A DNA stretch of 19,423 bases, from assembly GCA_015039315.1 (NCBI GenBank), contig WIDE01000230.1, forward strand, positions 1 to 19,423. Direction: 5' to 3'. The notes beneath the pieces are model-generated. The model was not told the DNA's origin, ran no database searches, and saw nothing but the letters and a program-made list of their open reading frames with translations. The first letter of the stretch is position 1, and the number at the start of each line of letters is the position of its first letter. Source of the DNA: Clavulina sp. PMI_390 (lineage: Eukaryota > Basidiomycota > Agaricomycetes > Cantharellales > Hydnaceae). Both the position numbers and the translations under genes were made by a program. This document shows, piece by piece, positions 10,787 to 19,353 of this stretch.

Positions 10787-11329
10787 ATTGACTGAGCAGG
10801 TTGCAGGTGGAAACAAAAAAGCGGAGGAGGGGGGCTAGGAATCATTAGCCACTACATAGACGCGTGTGCGAAGGGAGCATGGGGCCCCTGAACCGTACTT
10901 GTGCTACCACAGGGAGGGTGTTAGTTCTACAAGCTTGATTTCGTGTGTGCCACGCGTAAGATTGGGATTTGTACGCTTGAGTCCAACGCGCGAGCGACCC
11001 GTTCGTTCTTGTAATAGTGGAGGCTAGAGCTTTCTCTCCACTCATAAGACGTGTAAGACGCTCCCTTCCGCTTGCAAGAGCCGGTCAGCAAGATAGTATA
11101 CGGAGTTGGAGAGCGGACGGACGCGATCGGCGTGAACTTGGCGTTTGCGCGTCCTCGGGGCCTTCGGGCGCAGAATAGCACAGCAATGAATTCGCGGGGC
11201 TGCGGTGTCAAGGGCATGTCAAATGTGAATCTGATGATCGCTCTTGCCTCATTGCGAATGACTGAGTCGGGTCCCCTTTCGTTTGGTCATATCCTGAGCC
11301 CCCGAGTGGTACGCCGAGAAAGATCAGCG

Positions 11330-11336
11330 TATAAAG
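11330..11336 (+). promoter_or_regulatory. TATA box (TATAAAG) of the gene at 11404
   Basis: TATAAAG lies 74 nt upstream of the ATG. The leader after it (for example CCACCTTCCCTGAAACATC) resembles the leader of the paralogue at 17578 (CCACCCTCCTTCAAAGATCC), so promoter and leader appear to have been duplicated along with the gene. Confidence 0.6.
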
Positions 11337-11403
11337 CCTCGCAACTATCTAACCTTTAGAAATCCACCTTCCCTGAAACATCTTATACTTTACCCCTCAC
11401 ATC

Positions 11404-11914
11404 ATGTCAGGGCAAACTTATGTGCAGCAGTGGCACACTGGTGAGCACAATCTCGAGTGTCGTGGCCACACCGACCACTGATTCCTTTTTCCTTTCATGT
11501 TTTTCTTCCCTTTTCTACTTTTTTTCTGGGCTTTCCCCCACACGAAATCTGTTGTCCCTCACACTGATATCAGAGAAGCCGCAACACAAAAAAGTGCCTA
11601 ACATCCATGTAGAGCAAAAGGAGGGTCGATGTAGAAGACGGGGCACGCGACACTCATCACTACCAAGTTCTGTACCTCAAACATACCACCAACACCAACT
11701 CTCCCCCTCAACATCCCCACCACCCCCACCCCTCGCGCATACGCAACCCTCCTCTCACTTCTGGAAGACATACCTTTGTCATGCCGGCATTGTCGCGCTC
11801 GTCATAGGCATGCTCGGCATAGTCATCGTACTGATTATAGCTTTGGTCATGCTTGCGGAAAAGTTTCGCGCTCTTGCCGCCGTTTTCACAAGTGCCAGCT
11901 GCTCGGCTGGATAA
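11404..11914 (+). CDS. small Ser/Pro-rich single-pass membrane protein, family member 2
   Basis: Two exons, 11404-11440 (37 nt) and 11574-11914, flank a 133-nt phase-1 intron (donor GTGAGC, branch-like CTGAT, acceptor ATCAG). The product is 125 residues. The start is MSGQTYVQQWHTE. Exon 2 carries EQKE (26-29) followed by a basic patch (GRCRRRGTRHSSL), then a Gln/His/Ser/Pro segment with a run of five prolines. A hydrophobic helix follows, HAGIVALVIGMLGIVIVLII and on to ALVML (about 82-106). It is followed by AEKFRA and a 19-residue tail ending TSASCSAG. One helix this close to the C-terminus suggests a tail-anchored or type II topology with the basic region in the cytosol. The paralogue at 17578 shares the intron position, EQKE position, MLAEK(F/L)RA and the Cys-containing tail. 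No function is known. It lies 1.3 kb downstream of the PSP1 gene in the same direction. Confidence 0.7.
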
Positions 11915-11962
11915 GCGTACCATGACTATGATGAAGGGGAGGGAACAGGGAGTTTTCGTGAG

Positions 11963-11984
11963 TTTTGATTTTGATTTTGATTTT
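11963..11984. repeat. short TTTGA-type microsatellite
   Basis: A 5-bp unit (TTTTGA-like) is repeated about four times just after the stop codon at 11914, within the probable 3' UTR. It is followed by a G-rich stretch and then T-rich tracts. Confidence 0.8.
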
Positions 11985-12713
11985 GGGGGTGGGGAGTTCT
12001 TCTTTCATTCTTCCTCCTCTTTTTTCTTGTCAAAATTTGATGGGCAACTGGCTCACACGTTATGTTGTCCTTTGGCAAGGAGGCCCCCATAGGTTTTTTT
12101 TTTCTTGCTGAGTCAGTACTTGGGGAGGTTGTGGCTAGGACATGACGGCCCCTAGGTACCTCTGTTTGCGATGACCCCATAGAGAGGTAGGGCCAATGCA
12201 AGGCAGAGGGGTTGGTGATGAGCCTCGAGGATATTAAGCGGGATCCTCGGCATCATTAGGTTTAGGTAGTAGACAAGGAGATGGCGGACGCTCTGTGAGT
12301 AGCCACTCCGAGTGTTGAGGGAATGGCGGCAGCTGGCAATGCTTAGAAAGCACCAAGCGGGGAGAAATGGAGCGCTGGGCGAAGTAGCCGATTCAATTTT
12401 TACAGCAAGTTTGGTGTCTAGTTTGGTCGCAAATGCTCTATCTGTTTTCAGGCTATTGTGGCTTGCGACAACGGTTAGGCACGGGATCGATTGGCTGACG
12501 TGTGATCGTAGTGGAAAGTAGAGAAACTGCTTTCAACATTCCTTGCGACGAGTTTATGAGATTGACTTGGTCTAGCGAGGAAGGGCTTAAAGATGGCTGC
12601 AAGAGAGAGAGAAAGAAAGGAAGAGGCGATGCGGCTGCGAGAGTTGATCAGCTCCGTTTTCCAGAGGCTGCAAGAGGCGAGCGTCTAAACCAGCGTGACC
12701 ATGGGAACAGCTT
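11985..12713. other. intergenic region with a weak spliced-ORF candidate
   Basis: T-rich 3' UTR-like sequence runs to about 12110. At 12281 ATGGCGGACGCTCT meets a strong donor (GTGAGT). Candidate acceptors follow at about 12346 (GCTTAG) and 12451 (TTTTCAG), and a donor/branch/acceptor-like set lies at about 12473-12511. A charged open stretch at 12592-12687 ends EEAMRLRELISSVFQRLQ and a stop. I could not connect these pieces into one convincing frame and do not recognise a product, so no CDS is called. Confidence 0.3.
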
Positions 12714-12946
12714 CCCGACTGAATAGGAGGGTTTTGTAGGTGCTAGGGTTTCGGCGTTCGAAATTAACAATAATGATTTTCGGAAATATGGACAGCTCCC
12801 ACGTAACGCCATCCGCGTTTTTGATTGGCTGGAAGATTCTATGGAGCGTTGCCTCCAGATCTGAACAGCGTTCCTTCGGACAATCGGGCTGCCAACCTCA
12901 GCATCCGTTCACTATGCCACTAAGTTACTAAGACCGCCGCTACTAA
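12714..12946. repeat. dispersed repeat, copy 1
   Basis: The sequence starting CCCGACTGAATAGGAGGG recurs at 13680. The first 46 bases after CCGA differ at only one position between copies. Similarity then falls but stays visible for about 200 bp through GATTGGCTGG and the CGTTCCTTCGG segment. The copy ends near AAGACCGCCGCTACTA, which resembles the GCTTGCCGCCGCTACCGA end sequence near copy 2. It is probably a non-autonomous mobile element or its remnant; no transposase is encoded. Confidence 0.6.
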
Positions 12947-13643
12947 TGTCCTTAAGCGAATTTCCGATGAGCTGTCGTACTGTACCTTATTACTTGATAG
13001 AAGAATTGGCGGCATAGGCTGCATCCCGAGCAATGCGCATCTGTCTAAACTGTGTTGCCAGGCCACAGCACATTCATGTGTTTTGAGGAAGTCGAGTAAT
13101 TAAGCGGATAACGCGCGAGGCTGATGATCTGACTTCTAAAGCGCAAGAAGGAAGTTTGGCTCACTGCCGCCAAGGTTCAAGGTAATCGAAGCTCTTCCGT
13201 AAGCGACTTGCAAACCGCAAAGAGAGGCTCATAGAGAAATAGCACCCTATTTTAGATTTTAAGTTTTCCGTAACATTTAAAAATTGGAGACCGCGAATCA
13301 GTATACCATTCGTCTTCAAATGGGCTGGGCCGCGGCCTCTTGGTTGCCATGACTGTAAAGGTGCGCCCAAAGACCCATATTCTAGTGGTGTGGCGACAGC
13401 GCGGGATGAGATAAACGGGGGTGGTTATTCCGCTCTGGGGGAGTCGAAAGGGGGGGGATTTGTCAAGTACAGCGAGTCCGATTGATGAACCGGCTTCGTA
13501 TTACAGTGTCACGGTCGAGCATGAGAGGTTGATATGACATTCATAGAGTTGCTGAATATAGAGTGAATATTTTTAGCTTCCTGGTATGACTTGTGAGTGA
13601 AGGCTCGCTATTTGCTCTCAAAGGATGATTCCTTAGGCTTCAA
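12947..13643. other. intergenic spacer between the two repeat copies
   Basis: Nothing convincing was seen. Open frames are short (the largest is 69 codons on the minus strand) and carry no motif. A run of eight G lies near 13450. Confidence 0.45.
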
Positions 13644-13687
13644 CAGTCGGGGACCAGGCGCTTGCCGCCGCTACCGATCCCCGACTG
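13644..13687. repeat. perfect 10-bp inverted repeat with 24-nt loop
   Basis: CAGTCGGGGA (13644-13653) is the exact reverse complement of TCCCCGACTG (13678-13687). The first 35 bases (13644-13678) recur as a direct repeat at 14526-14560, and the right arm is the start of repeat copy 2. This looks like the end of one element abutting the beginning of the next. Confidence 0.75.
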
Positions 13688-14560
13688 AATAGGAGGGTTT
13701 TGTAGGTGCTGGGGTTTCGGCGTTCGGGAATAACAATAGTATTTTTCGGCGATACATGCAGTTTCTCACGGTATACTCCTTGCATCGTTGATTGGCTGGA
13801 GAAATTCTGTGGAGCTGGAAATTCCGCTGAACAACGTTCCTTCGGGCGATTCGGACTCCTGCTGCAACTAAATATACGTCCGCATTGCCAGCATTGCTGT
13901 TTAGTACCGTGATAAAATGGACGATATGCAGGAGAAGGGCCCAGCCAAATATTGCAACAGTAGCACCACCAAATGTAGTGTACATGTCAGGGATACTATC
14001 ATTGCGGCCATTGGTCAATATTACTGTAGCGTGCAGAACCATTTCAATGTAGAGATGAACGGCGACCTGAGCACTTCGCATGTATTGTAGACAAAGGAGC
14101 TATGTGCACGAATAAAGGTCAGTGGGAATTTTTTTACCTTCATGGCACGTACCTTCCTGGGGCTAAGTGGAAGATTTTTTTTATGACTGATATCACAAGG
14201 TAAGGACTTCACCACTCTGTGTCCTCCGCATCGTAATGTTCAACGATCTTAACTGCTAGCGCCCATAGTGTCCCTCTCAACACATAAGAGCGTATTATCA
14301 AAATTTATCTTACTGGCATAGAAGCTTGATAGCAATAGATCGAATCGAGCAGGAGTTCATGAGAGGCAATGCAATACATTTGATGAAGGAAGCTTTAACG
14401 GACCGTCGTAGCCTCGAGAGGACCTTCGACGATAGAAATCATGGGTTGGATTATAGGGTACAAGAATCGCAACCGTGATTTTGGTGCTGGTCTCAAATGA
14501 ATATCAATGGTGGCGGGAGACAACGCAGTCGGGGACTTGGCGCTTGCCGCCGCTACCGAT
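13680..14560. mobile_element. putative non-autonomous element, repeat copy 2, with inverted ends
   Basis: The unit begins with CCCCGACTG (13679-13687) and its other end carries CAGTCGGGG (14526-14534), the inverse of the start, about 850 bp away. The same terminal 35-bp block is present just before the unit (13644-13678) and at its end (14526-14560) with two mismatches. Its first 200 bp match the repeat at 12714. A 136-codon open frame on the minus strand (13671-14081) lies inside, but shows no transposase motif I recognise. A TIR element, or a product of recombination between the 35-bp repeats, would both fit. Confidence 0.45.
14526..14560. repeat. 35-bp direct repeat, second copy
   Basis: It is identical to 13644-13678 except at two adjacent positions (TT in place of CA after CAGTCGGGGAC). 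The shared core is GGCGCTTGCCGCCGCTACCG. A weaker echo (CAGTCGGGG followed by GAGGCG) occurs at about 16655. Confidence 0.85.
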
Positions 14561-14586
14561 GTTCTTATCGTGAGCGAGGTCAAGGA

Positions 14587-14600
14587 CCCCCCCCCCCCCC
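14587..14600. repeat. C14 homopolymer
   Basis: Fourteen consecutive C bases lie 26 nt after the 35-bp repeat. The length is likely to vary and may be a sequencing or assembly uncertainty. Confidence 0.9.
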
Positions 14601-15269
14601 TGGGGTATTCTGGTCTATATTCAAAGCGAGAGACTCTTAGCTTGTTACGAACAACATACCTGATATTTATCAAGAACCAATGCACTTCTAGCGTGTGCCT
14701 GTATGAACGTCTTCCATAGCCTTCCTCAGTCAATATTTCAAATGGCTCCATTTGCGCTCAGTACCCTTTACCCACCCCACAGTTGCTCATCTTCTTCCTC
14801 TGGTAACAAACCCCCTCCGCTCAACCTCCCAATCCCACATCCATATCCCACGAAGTGCGCAAACTTCCTGTGCGTCATATCGCGTCTAATACAGAGGCCG
14901 CCCCTCCTTCCCTCTTGCCTCCTCGCTTGACCATTGTCGTTTGAATCTGATATGGCAAGGCAAAGCTGTACCATCGACATGAAAATCATCGCTGTCCGAT
15001 CGTGCGCTCTGTTCAACACGAAGGGCTACCTTTAACTACCCTTTCATTCAAAGTAGATTATCTATCACCCATCCTCTCTGGCGCCAGTACTGTGCCAAGC
15101 CAAGCGGATGGCTTTCGTGTGCTCCTGCACGGATCGCGGAACATTCGGCCGTTGCCCACTGTGCTCTCCTACTCTTCCGCAGCCTTGAGGCATACTCGGC
15201 TATGATTGTCCATTCAGCACTCCGCCGCAATCTCTGCGGAACCTCCAAGCATTCATTTGGAGCTTGGCA
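14601..15269. other. region upstream of the decayed PSP1 copy
   Basis: No gene is supported. The CT- and CCC-rich sequence at about 14760-14850 looks superficially like Pro/Ser coding parts of the PSP1 gene, but the match is low complexity. The left limit of the duplicated PSP1 segment probably falls within or just after this region (about 15060-15270) and cannot be fixed by eye. Confidence 0.4.
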
Positions 15270-16425
15270 TGGCGCGGATATCCTTGTACCCCTCCAGTCT
15301 CGAGCCACCATTACATCCGTTGGCAACGAGGTCAGAACTGATCTAGGCTCATCTCATTATCACCATATGAACTACGCTGTTACTTTTACGGCAACGCAAA
15401 TGATAGCACCTCCTGTTCGCATAAACCCACAAGTCAAACTATACGACGCGCTCCTCCATTTACGTTAGACTCCCATCCCCGCTTCCCCAGCTGCGACGCA
15501 GTAGCAGACTGCCCCATCCTTTGGAGGAAGGCATAAACTGTGTCTACTCGAACCGAATTGGCCCACTTCAAGCAGCCCCCGCCCTGGTCCCAAAGCATCC
15601 AATGCTACTTCTACTTCTTCTGCCACCGCCGTCGCTGGTGTAGCAGGTACCCCTGGGATCATACGACCCCTCAGCAGTACGAGCACCAGGAAGGCGAGGC
15701 GTACTACAACTAGTTAGGTGTACTACTATCCTCTCCTGGCTAATCCCAGTCCAAATCGGTAAGCCAAAACACCCCCTCGACTACGAGACGCTGCCGTCAA
15801 GGCTCAGGTAGCGGTGCTGGCATGAGATGAGCCCGGACATGGGCTCCTCCGATCTTAACGAGCAACACCGGCCTCCTTCACCGATTTTACAAACCCGCGG
15901 GTCCTTGAAGAGCATCCACCAAGTCCAAGGATCAGCTTTCACCACTTCGATATACGGCCTGCCTCCTCAGATAAACGCATGCAACCACAGTGACGCCGCG
16001 GCTACATGAACCATATGAGCACCGTGAGTGTGACGGGAATGATGGAGAGTAGGTTTATTGTGAATACACCTCGTGAACCCACTAGCCTCTCCCTGCAAGC
16101 CCCGTAGCATCATCCGACGCCGCGTCGCGCCTGAGCGCTAGTGGTGTGAGTGGATTTGGGTAAGGAAGCGTGGTTGGGAATGGAGGATATAATGATATTG
16201 GTGGTTTATAAGGGCAAAGACTAGCGCCGGGGCGATTAATCCACCTGGGGTGGCCGGCCAAGGCGGAGTTAGAGCGCTGGGATTGGTCCTGGCGGCATTG
16301 TTCCGGGAATGGGCCACATAGAGGCGAATTTCCTTTGAGTGTACGAAGGTTTTGTACCGGTCACTCCCTCCTTTGATGCCTTCAATCAATGAGCAACTCA
16401 CTGATCGGCCCTTCTAATTACTTGC
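15270..16425 (+). pseudogene. decayed partial copy of the PSP1 gene (exon 1 and intron 1)
   Basis: Collinear matches to the intact gene run in order. About 15345-15470 matches 6000-6130, 15530-15690 matches 6220-6350, and 15780-15835 matches 6735-6790. Then, after loss of about 1.5 kb, 15835-15975 matches 8345-8485 and 16010-16330 matches 8510-8860. The best block contains a 23-nt exact match (15911-15933 with 8424-8446), encoding SIHQVQGS in both. Many frameshifts and stops are present, for example several TGA codons at 16005-16040. The copy continues past the parental splice donor into intron 1 (GAGCAACTCACTGATCG at about 16390), then similarity stops, so the conserved PSP1 domain (exons 2-5) is missing. 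The retained intron shows a DNA-level duplication rather than retroposition. It cannot encode a functional PSP1 protein. Confidence 0.85.
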
Positions 16426-16959
16426 GCTTCCCTCACCTGCTTATAATAGCGATTGCGTAATTAAAGAATTGGCATTGTGGCTGGAAAAACGATCGAATAT
16501 TTACATTGAAATTGGATATTTTTATCTGTATGCGACAAGGAGTGCTGGCCGGCGGAGCTCGGTGGGCTTTTTGGGTAGGTGATGTGCGGGATGGAGCAAC
16601 GCGGCGCCGATGACATAGCTACGATAATATAGATTGAAATAATGAGCAGGTCATCAGTCGGGGTCGAGGCGATTCTTGGCAAGAAACAGCTCGAAGAGCG
16701 ACGGAGACGGTGGTATTGTAAGATGGAAACGTCTAGGTGGTAGTGCCAGGGTCTGGCGATCGAAGATTGATGATCGCTCCACATGTTTCAGCATAAACGA
16801 GTGAAGTGTTCGTTGTTCATTGGTTGGGTTCCAGCTCGAACTCGCAACGTTCGGGGCTTCACCGCACGCATTAGGAAATATTTTGCCCCGATTCCAGCTA
16901 ATATAACCAGATGGGGATGAGCCCTTCGATTGCGTTTGCAAGAGAACTCAGCGCATCAT
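16426..16959. other. intergenic region, no gene supported
   Basis: Overlapping minus-strand open frames of 95-107 codons (16461-16941) show no motif. An echo of the 35-bp repeat end (CAGTCGGGG) is at about 16655. No remnant of PSP1 exons 2-5 was recognised here. Confidence 0.4.
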
Positions 16960-17090
16960 TGAGAGCGTATGCACCGAAAGGTAGTAGCGGATTTCGCCAG
17001 GGAGGTGTGGTTGGGAGACGAGGAAATAACAAGGTTGGTGGCCAAAGCGAGAATAGCTCACGTGTTGTTTTTGTTGACGACATTCTACAA
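16960..17090 (+). pseudogene. second, smaller PSP1-like fragment
   Basis: The 55 bases from GGATTTCGCCAGGGAGG (about 16989) align without gaps to the decayed copy from GGATTTGGGTAAGGAAG (about 16151) at 39 of 55 positions, including GTGGTTGGGA. The upstream GCGTATGC fits the parental Gly/Tyr-rich segment near 8660. The protein reading (GGVVGRRGNNKVGG) compares with GGGMVGNGGYNNG in the intact protein. It suggests a further rearranged or repeated piece of the 3' part of exon 1. The sequence is G-rich, so part of the match could be compositional. Confidence 0.45.
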
Positions 17091-17480
17091 CCACCAGTGT
17101 ACATAAATGACCTGAAACTAATTCAGTAAGGCTTTCTTGAGCTAGTGCAGATATTTCAAGGGATTGTGAGAGTTTCGGGTAATCGTTCGATTTTAAACAC
17201 GGTCATTCGCGGAGACTCTGCTGCTATAATGCTAAAATTCAGCACCTTGGCGGGATTGCTCGGGCATGGGCTCATGAAATAGGATGGAGCCAGCGGCAAT
17301 GCACTGTCCAATAGAACAAGACGTCAAATCTAAACCGGACGCAAAGATTTCTCACACATCCACCCACGACATGTTTGCGACAACGCATGCATGCTGGCAA
17401 CTCGCTGCATGTCACCAGACATATGTGGGAATTTTTGCCTAATCCGTCTATGGGCCCAAGTCGACATGGTCTGGCTGGCT

Positions 17481-17488
17481 CATAAATG
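17481..17488 (+). promoter_or_regulatory. TATA-like element (CATAAATG) of the gene at 17578
   Basis: CATAAATG is 97 nt before the ATG and aligns with TATAAAGC upstream of the paralogue at 11404, with similar leader sequence after it. The first base is changed from the consensus, so it may be weaker. Confidence 0.4.
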
Positions 17489-17577
17489 CCCCCTGTCCCC
17501 TTTCAACTCTTGAGAGCCCCACCCTCCTTCAAAGATCCTACACCATCCTGGCTGCCCCCACGATCAGCGGTCGGGCC

Positions 17578-18069
17578 ATGTCAACCCCGGGTGATGAGGA
17601 CAACTGGTATACTGGTCAGTGTGGACTCTGAGCATACTAGCCACAGTATATGGACTTCTGAATCTCTTGTTCGTCCTCCCATGTACGGAATAACCCGTGC
17701 ACGGAATAACTCTGTTTACTATCTGCTTTGGGTCCAGAAGAGCAACAAAATAGGAGAACGCTTGCCGGCCACACAGAGCAAAAAGAGACTCGGCACAAGA
17801 AACGTTCCACACGACAGTCATCACTACGAAGTTTGGAGCCTCAAATGCCTCGCCAATATCATCATGACCCTTCTCCTTCAGCATCCTCCGTTAAGATAGA
17901 TCCCACAGCGTCACCCCGGAAGCAGCATATTTGCCGCATCATCACCGTTACGGCCATCGTCAGCGTGTTCATGCTCATTCTCATTCTGATAACAGCCCTG
18001 ATCATGCTTGCGGAAAAGCTTCGCGCTGTCGCGTCAATTTCAACGAGCATCAGCTGCTCAGTTAGATGA
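17578..18069 (+). CDS. small Ser/Pro-rich single-pass membrane protein, family member 3
   Basis: Two exons, 17578-17614 (37 nt) and 17738-18069, flank a 123-nt phase-1 intron (donor GTCAGT, acceptor TCCAG). The product is 122 residues and begins MSTPGDEDNWYTEEQQNRR. EQKE sits at 26-29, the same position as in the gene at 11404, followed by a basic patch (TRHKKRSTRQSSL) and a shorter Ser/Pro segment than its paralogue. The membrane helix is TVTAIVSVFMLILILITALI (about 82-101), followed by MLAEKLRAVAS and a tail ending SISCSVR. Seventeen bases around ATGCTTGCGGAAAAG are identical to the paralogue. The frame is intact, the splice sites are good and the helix is kept although the sequence has diverged widely, which suggests selection. 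It lies 1.15 kb after the decayed PSP1 copy, mirroring its paralogue's place after the intact PSP1 gene. Function unknown. Confidence 0.7.
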
Positions 18070-19353
18070 GAAGGGTTTGGAGTGGGGATCTAATACCACG
18101 CCCATAAGTGGGAATTCGTCAGTATTATTTTCCTTTTTGTTCAGAGATGAGACTCACTGATGCTTCACAGACAGACACCTCACTGTGCTGTTCGTCAAAT
18201 CATTTTGTGGATGTTGCGGCTGCTACATGAAGGCTCGCGGAGAGACCTCGCTTACTACCTCCAGCAGTAGTGATCCCGTACGGAGGATGAGCCCATGAGA
18301 GAGGAAAGTGCTTGTTGAATCAGCCTAGAGGTTAATGGGCGGAATTTGTAGTATCGCTTAGTATAACACTATTAGAGAGTGGTTAGCTCGTGGAAAAACC
18401 CTGAATTCCGAAGTAAGAATAGCTTGCGATGGGTTTAAAGGGGCGGGACTGAGTGCGAGGGAGAGCTGAGTGATAGATGGGCAACCGCACAAAAAGGATC
18501 GCTGCACACGCAAAATGATGCTGGTGGGTCGTGGTGCAGCCGAATCGCAAGAGTGCGACCAGTCTTAGGGCCAGAGATGATGACGGACAACCATGCGACC
18601 AACTGACTAACTTAGGGTCGAAGGGCAACGCTAAGAGCTGTTTCGGACAAAGGACCGACTAAAGTGATCACAATGGGCGATTCGAGCCTCTGGTTCTGCT
18701 GGATAGAGGCAGCGCAACTGCGATAAACAGGATGAGCCAAGTCTGCTGCAGTCTGCACTGGGAAACGCCAGCGTCTGTGGTAGTGTTACCGTGGGAATTT
18801 TTGATTTTATTTCGCTCGATGCTGCGTGCCTGTATCACGGTGGGACACCTTGAACTGCTCGCCAAATGCTGCTGTCTGCTTCAGGGCGGGAGTTTATTAG
18901 CCTCCATAAACAAGACTGCATTTACCAGTCAAACACTAATGCACTGGCCCACGTGGGTCTAGATGAACAACTTCGAACCCACGAAGTCTTCTCGATCGAG
19001 GCCAACTCTTCCGACGCCAGCATTTCAAATGACTTCGTACCCTCTGCCCAGCCCGCCACAATTTATACCCCCCACTTTCTGTCCACTAAACTTTGCAGCC
19101 CTAAATCCACATCGCTCTCGTCCCAGCACCAGGTGTGGGACGTCTTGCGTGGCATGCACGGTCCACCTGTCTAGCACGGATGCCACCTCCCGACCTCCAC
19201 CCAGATCTTCTCGTTTGGCTCTCACCATTTGACTCTCTTGTGGCTCTGCCGCCAAAGTAGGACTCCTCAACCACAAGTTTCATACTCTGCTCTAGCGATA
19301 ACAAGAAGCGCTCTCTCGACCTATTCTTTCACACCGGCTAGATTGTTCCCCAA
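18070..19353. other. intergenic region, no gene supported
   Basis: The T-rich stretch at about 18125-18145 is likely the 3' UTR of the preceding gene. Open frames of 65-102 codons occur on both strands (for example 18383-18628 and 18866-19304) without motifs. Sequence from about 19160 is rich in C and T and resembles promoter and leader sequence for the gene starting at 19354. Confidence 0.45.

Noticed and set aside
13671..14081. 136-codon minus-strand open frame inside the repeat element as a transposase
   Set aside because: No DDE, Rep/helicase or reverse-transcriptase motif is visible, and the matching part of the other repeat copy does not keep the frame.
14760..14850. Pro/Ser-coding-like sequence suggesting a further PSP1 fragment
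   Set aside because: The similarity is limited to CCCC/CTCC-rich low-complexity sequence and is not collinear.
16835..16870. Minus-strand GAGTTCGAGCT resembling a tRNA T loop
   Set aside because: No 5-bp T stem and no matching acceptor or D arm.
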